Assembly: GCA_020343555.1 (NCBI GenBank)
Contig: CP070800.1
Location: forward strand, 921,297 to 932,410
Length of the DNA: 11,114 nt
DNA from: Dehalococcoidales bacterium
GTDB taxonomy: Bacteria > Chloroflexota > Dehalococcoidia > Dehalococcoidales > UBA2162
Direction: 5' to 3'
The notes beneath the pieces were generated by a model. It searched no databases. It saw only the letters and a list, made by a program, of their open reading frames with translations, and was not told the DNA's origin. The first letter of the stretch is position 1; each line of letters starts with the position of its first letter. Position numbers and translations under genes: made by a program. Shown here piece after piece: positions 5,909 through 11,114 of the stretch.

Positions 5909-7192
5909 TTAATTTTTATCAACGGGATTCAAAACACGTCCGATGAAGAGAATCGTACCTGTTTCGATATCACGAATGAAAAAGATGAAGGGGCGATCAA
6001 CGGTTACTTTTACAGGTTCTGCAGGAGCTGATGTGAGTTTCATATCTACTGCGGTCGCTGCGGCTGCTTCCGTACCTGATTCATCTACGGAGACGAAAGC
6101 TTTGTGTATAACCTGGTCTATGTAAAGATCCTTTCCACCGGTCATGCCTGAGAAATCAGCACCTGAACTAAACGCAATCGGCATACCCATTGTAGAGAGT
6201 GTATCTTTCATTTGAAATTCCGATTCGAATTCAAATTTTGGCATCGCGAGTTCGACCTGGGTGTACCCCATATCGTTGATAATTTCATTAGCCTTTCTTG
6301 CTGTTAGTTGTTCCTCGAATGAATCATATTGTCCGGTATCGGCCAGTAGGATTACCATGGAGAGTTCACCGCCATCATATCGCAGTTCTATAGCCTGGTA
6401 GCCGTCTCCGCTGGTGTGACCAAAAGATTCCGTTTGTCTCATCATCGGAACTGTCACCTCCTGACCGTTCAGCAGATAAAACGGTGCATCTGAAGTCAGT
6501 CTCTCTTCGAACTGGTGCTGCCAGGCAGCATTGAAATAGATAGCGTTTGTGAGTACCAGTCGGGTAGCTGCGTTTAACTGACCTTGTGGAATCAGATCCT
6601 CTATACGCCCTTCAGTTTCATCGCTGACCCAGTCATTGATGGTGATACGCGACTTTTCTGTCTCGTTTATGAAATCAAGCACTCTCAGACCGGCTCCGTA
6701 GTTTTCCGCGAGAGTATCGAGGAATTCAGGAAGGAAGGTGAAATCTCTCTGTCCCCAGATAGCGTTAACGATATTGAGACGGAAACCTTCATCATCTTTT
6801 CCCTGGGCTCCTTCTCCTCGTTTATCAAGTTCTATATCGAGGTAATTGAACGCCGGATGGAGTTTGTCCTGTGACAGGTCGTAATGAAGAGTATCTGCCA
6901 TTTGCTGTGCGGTCTCACCCCGGGCACCAGCGTAGGTCATCGCCAGCGCGAGAGAAATACTGTGCGGAGAATAGAAGACATTGCCGTTTTCATTCCGGAG
7001 AGTCTGGAATAGATCGAATGCAAAGGAAGTATTACCTTCAACAAGGGTATCTTTGTCAGTCGAACTGACATCAGGTGATTCTATTCTTTCTTTATCAGAT
7101 TCAACCAATCCGGCTGATACTGTACCGGTACATCCTGTCAGTGGCAGTACCAGCGAGAGTAGTATCAGTATGGAGATCACTTCTTTTTTCAT
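5909..7192 (-). CDS. Lipoprotein serpin (serine/cysteine protease inhibitor)
   Basis: Secreted, membrane-anchored suicide inhibitor of serine or cysteine proteases; 427 residues. The N terminus is a lipoprotein signal (KK, hydrophobic ILILLSLVL, lipobox LTGC with Cys21), then a polar linker to about residue 50. The serpin fold follows: NVFYSPHSISLALAMTYAGA near the start, the VLTNAIYFNAAW strand in the middle, and DRPFIFFI...TGTILFIGRVLNP at the end. The reactive-loop hinge reads ESGTEAAAATA with Gly at about 373 (P15), Thr at P14 and alanines at P12-P9, the pattern of inhibitory serpins. By alignment the scissile bond falls in the segment LTSAP, so small residues flank it. The start is the ATG at 7190-7192, 6 nt or so after GAGGAGG; an upstream in-frame ATG at 7228 precedes the predicted transcription start. 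It has its own promoter and terminator. Confidence 0.95.
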   Translation of the reverse strand: MKKEVISILILLSLVLPLTGCTGTVSAGLVESDKERIESPDVSSTDKDTLVEGNTSFAFDLFQTLRNENGNVFYSPHSISLALAMTYAGARGETAQQMADTLHYDLSQDKLHPAFNYLDIELDKRGEGAQGKDDEGFRLNIVNAIWGQRDFTFLPEFLDTLAENYGAGLRVLDFINETEKSRITINDWVSDETEGRIEDLIPQGQLNAATRLVLTNAIYFNAAWQHQFEERLTSDAPFYLLNGQEVTVPMMRQTESFGHTSGDGYQAIELRYDGGELSMVILLADTGQYDSFEEQLTARKANEIINDMGYTQVELAMPKFEFESEFQMKDTLSTMGMPIAFSSGADFSGMTGGKDLYIDQVIHKAFVSVDESGTEAAAATAVDMKLTSAPAEPVKVTVDRPFIFFIRDIETGTILFIGRVLNPVDKN

Positions 7193-7230
7193 ACTATCCC
7201 TCCTCGAGACAGATCTCATTTCGTACACAA

Positions 7231-7236
7231 ATTATA
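7231..7236 (-). promoter_or_regulatory. -10 box of the serpin gene
   Basis: TATAAT on the minus strand, 38 bases before the serpin ATG; the predicted transcription start is near 7224. The -35 region (TAACCT at 17 bp) is poor. Confidence 0.45.
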
Positions 7237-7264
7237 ACGTAAAAAACTGACACAGGTTAGGAAT

Positions 7265-7303
7265 GAAAAGAAAAAAGCCGTTCATTATTACGAACGGCTT
7301 TTA
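7265..7303 (-). terminator. Intrinsic terminator of the dehydratase-like gene
   Basis: GCCGTTC (7277-7283) pairs with GAACGGC (7292-7298), extended by about four A-T pairs, with an 8-nt loop. On the minus strand it is followed by a T-rich run, and it lies about 20 bases past the stop at 7324. It also separates this gene from the serpin promoter. Confidence 0.85.
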
Positions 7304-7323
7304 TATTCTGCAAAGAAGATTAC

Positions 7324-8769
7324 TTACTTTTCTTCTTCTTTGATCCCAGCAAGTTTCTTGGCGTATTTCTTCTTTTCTTCGATATTAGAGTTATTAAGGA
7401 TAGTCATGCGGTGTGTCTCGGGAGAACCGGCACCGTGAATGTTAGAGACGATATCACGGCTTTCAAAGGCGAGTTTTTCTATCAGTCTGAATATCCTGAC
7501 TCTGTCCTCAGTCGATACACCGTCGACACCTTTAAGGTATTTGTGCAGGAGAGGGCCGATGTCGGGATTATCGAAATCTTTCTGTGAAGGGATACCAGTA
7601 ACCATACCACCAGCAATCTCGATCATCATACGGATTACTTCAGCAAGTTCTTTCCCTTCGTAAAGTTTGGAAGTATTCGAGAGTACCGGATCTACAGTGT
7701 AAATACCGGATGGTGTTTTGGTTGATTCAACCGAGGCAGCGATAGAACAACCGTATATGGCTTCCGTCACTTTCAACATTTCGGCATACTTGGTTCTGAT
7801 GTGGGATACATTGGGAATCCCGTTATAATCGGCAGCAGTTGCGGCAGCTCCGATAAGGACGTCACCTACCCCGCATTTGCATCCGCCGTGAGAATGGCGA
7901 TGGTAGTTGCCGAAGCTCCTTACCATGTTTCCGGCGTATTCGTACTCGCCATCGAGGAAGACATATTTCCACGGTACAAATACGTCGTTGAAAAGCACCA
8001 TCGGCGCGAATTTACTGAATTCGACGTTTCCCAGATCGCAGCCATCCATCGGCCTGGCTTCAAGAGTACCTCTGCCATAAACATGGACAACGCCTTCGGC
8101 GTCTGCCGGGAAGGCAAAGCAGACCGCGTAATCTTTGTCAGCTTCCCTCATTTCCCTGGCAGGGACTGCAATCCCCCAGTGAGCACAAAGAGAGCCTGTC
8201 TGGTGTATCTTGGCGCCCCTGACGACTATTCCGTCGGCGTTTCTATCGACAACGCGCAGGTACATATCAGGATCAGACTGCTCGGAAGGTCTCTTTGCCC
8301 GGTCACCTTTAACATCAGTTACACCACTGAAAAGAACATAATCATTCTTTTGCATGAATTTAATGAAATCGACCAGCCTGGTCCAGTACTCGGTGCCGTA
8401 TTTTTCGTCGCAGTTATATACCTCGATACCGACGGAGCTGATTGCGTCCATCCCGGTACAGCGCATATAACAGCCACCGATGTTATGGGCGAGATATTTA
8501 AGCATTCTTACTTTAGCGATAAGATCATCGGGGCTTTCATAGAACTTGAGGAATCGGCTGACATCTTCATCTATCAATCCTGATTTCGTGACAAGGTATT
8601 CCCTGCCTTTAGGATCATTCTCGAGTTCGTATGTCTTGGCAACCGATGCAGTCATATGACTGATAAGTGGATGCTCGTGTATGTTCTCGACCTTTTCACC
8701 GAGTATATATGCGGTGTGGTGGAGATCTTTCAGGGAATCATAATACTGTTCTTTCGTCATTATACCCAC
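7324..8769 (-). CDS. 4-hydroxybutyryl-CoA dehydratase-like [4Fe-4S] flavoprotein
   Basis: 481-residue member of the family that includes 4-hydroxybutyryl-CoA dehydratase/vinylacetyl-CoA isomerase (AbfD) and flavin 4-hydroxyphenylacetate 3-monooxygenases. All four cluster ligands of the dehydratase branch can be placed: Cys100 and Cys104 (GGCYMRCTGMDA), His290 and Cys297 (YHRHSHGGCKCGVGD). This points to an oxygen-sensitive radical dehydratase or isomerase of CoA thioesters, not a monooxygenase. The HQTGS motif (Thr191), GEYEYAG (Glu275), Lys298 and IHGAGSP (444-450) are also present. Three positions differ from the Clostridium enzyme as I recall it: Met102 for Gln101, His294 for Tyr296, Ser442 for Glu455. 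The start is GTG at 8767-8769, 8 nt after AGGAGGT; the ATG nine bases later is 17 nt away. A longer open frame runs upstream but crosses the promoter. It is divergent from a SucCD-like ligase, which may supply its substrate. Confidence 0.88.
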   Translation of the reverse strand: MGIMTKEQYYDSLKDLHHTAYILGEKVENIHEHPLISHMTASVAKTYELENDPKGREYLVTKSGLIDEDVSRFLKFYESPDDLIAKVRMLKYLAHNIGGCYMRCTGMDAISSVGIEVYNCDEKYGTEYWTRLVDFIKFMQKNDYVLFSGVTDVKGDRAKRPSEQSDPDMYLRVVDRNADGIVVRGAKIHQTGSLCAHWGIAVPAREMREADKDYAVCFAFPADAEGVVHVYGRGTLEARPMDGCDLGNVEFSKFAPMVLFNDVFVPWKYVFLDGEYEYAGNMVRSFGNYHRHSHGGCKCGVGDVLIGAAATAADYNGIPNVSHIRTKYAEMLKVTEAIYGCSIAASVESTKTPSGIYTVDPVLSNTSKLYEGKELAEVIRMMIEIAGGMVTGIPSQKDFDNPDIGPLLHKYLKGVDGVSTEDRVRIFRLIEKLAFESRDIVSNIHGAGSPETHRMTILNNSNIEEKKKYAKKLAGIKEEEK

Positions 8770-8794
8770 AGCTAACCACCTCCTAATTAATATC

Positions 8795-8815
8795 ATTGCG
8801 GGGAAGGTATTGCGG
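8795..8815 (+). repeat. ATTGCGG direct repeat in the dehydratase leader
   Basis: ATTGCGG at 8795-8801 and 8809-8815, start to start 14 bp. Both lie in the 5' leader of the dehydratase mRNA. The TGCGG core recurs in both arms of the inverted repeat at 8863-8884. Confidence 0.35.
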
Positions 8816-8830
8816 AATGAATACTGGTTT

Positions 8831-8860
8831 ATTCTAGCATTTTCATCCCGATTTTGGCAA
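8831..8860 (-). promoter_or_regulatory. Promoter of the dehydratase-like gene
   Basis: On the minus strand: TTGCCA (plus 8855-8860), 18-bp spacer, TAGAAT (plus 8831-8836), with TGC just before the -10 box (extended -10). The predicted start near 8824 leaves a leader of about 55 nt. Confidence 0.7.
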
Positions 8861-8862
8861 AC

Positions 8863-8884
8863 ATGCGGTAAATGATTACCGCAT
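8863..8884. promoter_or_regulatory. Perfect inverted repeat between divergent promoters (operator candidate)
   Basis: ATGCGGTAA-N4-TTACCGCAT, 9-bp arms without mismatch. It lies 2 bp from the -35 box of the dehydratase promoter and 4 bp from the -35 box of the ligase promoter. A dimeric regulator bound here would contact both promoters. No regulator gene for it is in the window. Confidence 0.7.
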
Positions 8885-8888
8885 TGAA

Positions 8889-8918
8889 TTGACGGATAAT
8901 AATCCTTTATTGTATTCT
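8889..8918 (+). promoter_or_regulatory. Promoter of the SucCD-like ligase operon
   Basis: TTGACG (8889-8894), 18-bp spacer, TATTCT (8913-8918). The predicted start near 8925 leaves only about 8 nt before the ATG at 8933, so the transcript may be nearly leaderless. Confidence 0.5.
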
Positions 8919-8932
8919 GAAAACCAGCGAAC

Positions 8933-10075
8933 ATGAAATTATACGAATACGAAGGTGTAGAATTATTCAAACAGGGTGGTATCCCTGTGCCGGATTTTGC
9001 CATTGCAACTACCGCAGAAGAAGCACGGGAGAAAGCCAATGCCATTGGTGTTCCGCTTCTTATCAAGGCACAGGTACTTACCGGTGGAAGATACCTTGCC
9101 GGTGGTGTTAGGACAGTCGACTCGCTGGATAGGATTGAGGAGACAGCGAGGAGAATTTTATCGTCAAAGATACGAGGACTGCCGGTTAATAAAGTGATGC
9201 TTGCAGCAAGTGTCGACGTAACCAGAGAGTACTATTGCAGTATTACGATCGACGACTATCATGGCACGCCTTTGGTGATTTTCAGTGCCGAAGGTGGCGT
9301 GGACATAAACCAGATAGCCCAGGAGAGAGAAGAAGCGGTTGCCCAGAAAGCCGTGTCCATCAGCAGAGGACTTGAACTTACGGATGCGCGAAAGATGTGC
9401 CGTCAGGTCGGGCTGAAGGGGAAAGACCTTGATGAAATTCCCGGTATTTTGGTGAAACTGTACCAGGTATTCAGGAATAACGACGCTATCCTTGCTGAGA
9501 TAAATCCACTGGTCAAGACAAAAAAAGGTGATTATGTTGCCCTGGATTCCAAAATAGAGCTTGATGATTCCAGTCTATATAGACATACCGATCTGGGATT
9601 CGATCAAATAGAGCGAATTACCAATCCACTAGAGAAAGCAGGGCGCGAAATTGGTGTAAGTTATCTGGAACTGGATGGGGATATTGCCATTATCGCCAGC
9701 GGTGCCGGGCTTGGAATGGCATCGATGGATATTGTTAGCAAGAGATTGAGCGCGGCGAATTTCCTCGAGACCGGCGGAGCAATAACAGAAGAATTACTGT
9801 ACAACGTAATGGATCTAGTGCTTCAAAAAGAAGGTATCAGAGGTCTGTTTATAAACGTATACGGCGGGATAAATCCGATCCATGAGGGTGCCAAGGGTGT
9901 TGTTCGTTACCTGAAGGAGCATAATATCACAGTCCCGGTAGTGGCTAAAGCACTTGGTAATCACCAGGAAGAGACCTGGCAGATATTTAGAGAAAATGGT
10001 GTGCACGTAACTTCAGGCGTGTCTACGGAAGAAGGAGTAGAAATGCTTGCCGGATTACTAGAGGGAACAAGATGA
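8933..10075 (+). CDS. SucC-like acyl-CoA ligase (ADP-forming) beta subunit
   Basis: 380-residue ATP-grasp plus CoA-ligase subunit, the length of succinyl-CoA synthetase beta. With the alpha subunit it would interconvert acid + CoA + NTP and acyl-CoA + NDP + phosphate. The opening MKLYEYEGVELFKQGGIPVP matches the family start. Lys45, the metal ligands Asn191 (EINPLV) and Asp205 (ALDSK), and the C-terminal motifs SGAGLGMASMD and NFLETGG are in place. Differences: the family loop GGRGKAGG reads GGRYLAGG (51-58), and the late loop usually FGGIVRCD reads YGGINPIHEG (310-319). Both suggest altered nucleotide or acid specificity. No Shine-Dalgarno site precedes the ATG. The stop overlaps the alpha subunit start (ATGA). 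Malate-CoA ligase or another acid ligase is an alternative to succinate. Confidence 0.9.
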   Translation: MKLYEYEGVELFKQGGIPVPDFAIATTAEEAREKANAIGVPLLIKAQVLTGGRYLAGGVRTVDSLDRIEETARRILSSKIRGLPVNKVMLAASVDVTREYYCSITIDDYHGTPLVIFSAEGGVDINQIAQEREEAVAQKAVSISRGLELTDARKMCRQVGLKGKDLDEIPGILVKLYQVFRNNDAILAEINPLVKTKKGDYVALDSKIELDDSSLYRHTDLGFDQIERITNPLEKAGREIGVSYLELDGDIAIIASGAGLGMASMDIVSKRLSAANFLETGGAITEELLYNVMDLVLQKEGIRGLFINVYGGINPIHEGAKGVVRYLKEHNITVPVVAKALGNHQEETWQIFRENGVHVTSGVSTEEGVEMLAGLLEGTR

Positions 10076-10950
10076 GCATTCTGCTGAATAAGGACACGCG
10101 CGTACTGGTACAGGGAATTACTGGACGGATCGGTCGAGTTCAGACTCAGTGGATGCTGGAATATGGTACGAATATCGTAGCTGGTGTGACACCGGGCAAA
10201 GGCGGTGAGGAAGTCGAAGACATCCCGGTATTCAACACTGTCGATGAGGCTGTCAAAGAAACCGGTGCCGAAGCTGTTGTTTTTTTCGTTCCGGCGACCG
10301 CTTTAAAAAACGCAGTTGTCGAAAATATCGATGCAGGAATGAAATTACTTGTGGTTGTTACCGAGCATGTTCCGGTTCACGATGCAATGGAGATAAGGGA
10401 ATATGCGCGTGGTAGAGATATTACGATACTTGGTCCTACCACACCAGGAATCATTACTGCGGGTGAAGCAAAGATAGGAATCATGCCGGCGAACATGTTC
10501 ACTCCCGGACGGATAGGGATCATCTCACGAAGCGGTACCCTTTCTTATGAGACAAGCGTCAATCTATCAATGGCGGGATTTGGTCAGAGTACTGTTATCG
10601 GCATGGGTGCCGATCCTGTGGTATTCACCAGTATGCCGGATATCTTGAGACTTTTTGAAAGAGATCGCGACACGGATTTGGTTGTGATAGTTGGAGAAGT
10701 AGGTGGAATCCAGGAAGAAAGAGCCGCCGACTATATTGACCGCTGGGTAACGAAGCCTGTCGTAGCCTACATTGCAGGACTTAATGCACCGCAGGAGAAG
10801 AAGATGGGTCATGCTGGAGCGATTATCAGAGGTGACGGAAAAGGAACGCCGCAGAGTAAGATAGCGGCTCTTACAGAGGTGGGCGTGGATATTGCCAAGT
10901 ATCCAGCTGAAATTGTTGATCTCGTCAGGGAACATCTCGATCCTGTTTAG
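10072..10950 (+). CDS. SucD-like acyl-CoA ligase (ADP-forming) alpha subunit
   Basis: 292-residue partner of the beta subunit, normal length. The CoA-binding Rossmann domain begins with TRVLVQGITGRIG (9-21). The ligase domain holds GPTTPG (121-126; usually GPNCPG), the phosphate loop ISRSGTLSYE (151-160), the glutamate-bearing VGEVGG segment (207-212) and the phosphohistidine His247 in MGHAGAII. His247 carries the phosphoryl group between nucleotide and acyl-phosphate steps, so the enzyme should be active. IGMGADPVVF replaces the common IGGDPIPG motif. Translation is coupled to the beta gene through an ATGA overlap, with GAGGGA about 7 nt upstream. No clear terminator follows; transcription may run toward the tRNA gene. 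Confidence 0.9.
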   Translation: MSILLNKDTRVLVQGITGRIGRVQTQWMLEYGTNIVAGVTPGKGGEEVEDIPVFNTVDEAVKETGAEAVVFFVPATALKNAVVENIDAGMKLLVVVTEHVPVHDAMEIREYARGRDITILGPTTPGIITAGEAKIGIMPANMFTPGRIGIISRSGTLSYETSVNLSMAGFGQSTVIGMGADPVVFTSMPDILRLFERDRDTDLVVIVGEVGGIQEERAADYIDRWVTKPVVAYIAGLNAPQEKKMGHAGAIIRGDGKGTPQSKIAALTEVGVDIAKYPAEIVDLVREHLDPV

Positions 10951-11015
10951 CGCTTACCGAGGATTACAATTCTGATTCTTTAGAAATCACCCGTGTAATA
11001 TTTTCATTTTACTGT

Positions 11016-11021
11016 TATAAT
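11016..11021 (+). promoter_or_regulatory. -10 box of the tRNA-Ala gene
   Basis: Perfect TATAAT 11 bases before the tRNA 5' end; the -35 region (GTGTAA at 17 bp) is weak. Confidence 0.5.
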
Positions 11022-11032
11022 ACTATGCGTGT

Positions 11033-11108
11033 GGGGCTGTAGCTCAGCCGGGAGAGCGCCTCCTTTGCAAGGAGGAAGTCAGGGGTTCGAGTCCCCTCAG
11101 CTCCACCA
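11033..11108 (+). tRNA. tRNA-Ala (anticodon TGC)
   Basis: A complete 76-nt cloverleaf. The acceptor stem GGGGCTG/CAGCTCC contains the G3:U70 wobble pair that identifies alanine tRNAs. The D-arm is AGCTCAGCCGGGAGAGC. The anticodon stem CCTCC/GGAGG encloses loop TTTGCAA with anticodon TGC, and the T-arm is AGGGGTTCGAGTCCCCT. The 3' CCA is encoded. Confidence 0.97.
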
Positions 11109-11114
11109 AGGGTA

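Noticed and set aside
5893..5946. 17-codon plus-strand ORF with AAGGAGG before its ATG
   Set aside because: Very short, overlaps the 3' end of the serpin gene, and no plus-strand promoter is visible. Probably chance.
7193..7228. Earlier ATG for the serpin
   Set aside because: It lies before the predicted transcription start and would put 12 polar residues ahead of a clean lipoprotein signal. GAGGAGG precedes the ATG at 7192.
7801..8583. 260-codon open frame on the plus strand
   Set aside because: It is antisense to the dehydratase-like gene, whose family motifs and cluster ligands are unmistakable. The antisense product has no recognisable motifs.
8770..9066. Upstream extension of the dehydratase frame by 99 codons
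   Set aside because: It crosses the divergent promoters and the operator and overlaps the SucC-like gene. The family N terminus begins at MTKEQYYDSL, and a perfect ribosome site marks GTG 8769.
10567..10935. 122-codon minus-strand open frame
   Set aside because: It is antisense to the SucD-like gene, has no ribosome site and no motif.
10951..11010. Terminator after the SucD-like gene
   Set aside because: Only a weak, mismatched hairpin around 10972-10988 without a T-run; not supportable.
1..11114. CRISPR arrays, insertion sequences, attachment sites
   Set aside because: No regularly spaced long repeats, transposase-like proteins or terminal inverted repeats were seen. The tRNA lies at the window edge, so an integration site just beyond it cannot be judged.

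Overview
The window (about 11.1 kb, moderate G+C with AT-rich intergenic regions) looks like a chromosomal stretch from an anaerobic or fermentative bacterium with Gram-positive-like expression signals: AGGAGG-type Shine-Dalgarno sites, TTGACA/TATAAT promoters and intrinsic terminators. A 4Fe-4S radical 4-hydroxybutyryl-CoA dehydratase homologue, a SucCD-like acyl-CoA ligase, a lipoprotein serpin and a CxxC-x17-CxxC zinc-ribbon protein together would fit a Chloroflexota/Dehalococcoidia-like or clostridial lineage. That assignment is inference only; no rRNA or other phylogenetic marker is present.

Layout. (1) Bases 1-2501, minus strand: a three-gene ABC-2 export operon (ATPase, permease, second permease running off the left edge), with both junctions overlapping as ATGA. 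(2) Bases 2502-2873: a 372-base control region between the divergent ABC operon and a TetR-family regulator. It holds promoters for both directions, several inverted repeats, a triple 11-bp-phased direct repeat and a possible 31-codon small ORF. (3) Bases 2874-4886, plus strand: the TetR regulator, then an MFS transporter with its own promoter and an anomalous 5' end. (4) A bidirectional terminator (about 4904-4947) separates these from minus-strand genes: a zinc-ribbon protein (true start probably TTG at 5272), a small Cse60-like protein and a secreted lipoprotein serpin with its own promoter and terminator. (5) Bases 7265-10950: a radical 4-hydroxybutyryl-CoA dehydratase-like enzyme (minus) faces a two-gene ADP-forming acyl-CoA ligase operon (SucC-like and SucD-like, plus). 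The two promoters are back to back, and a perfect 9+9 bp inverted repeat fills the space between their -35 boxes. (6) tRNA-Ala(TGC) with encoded CCA closes the window.

How the genes may work together. The TetR protein probably controls the ABC exporter and perhaps the MFS transporter, a drug or solute efflux locus. The most interesting unit is the divergent ligase/dehydratase pair. A SucCD-type ligase could activate a short carboxylic acid (or harvest ATP from its CoA thioester), and the [4Fe-4S] flavoprotein would dehydrate or isomerise that thioester. Both enzymes keep their core catalytic machinery (cluster ligands; phosphohistidine) but differ at residues that are usually conserved (dehydratase positions equivalent to Q101, Y296 and probably E455; the ligase GGRGKAGG loop). 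Their substrate may therefore not be the textbook succinate or 4-hydroxybutyrate.
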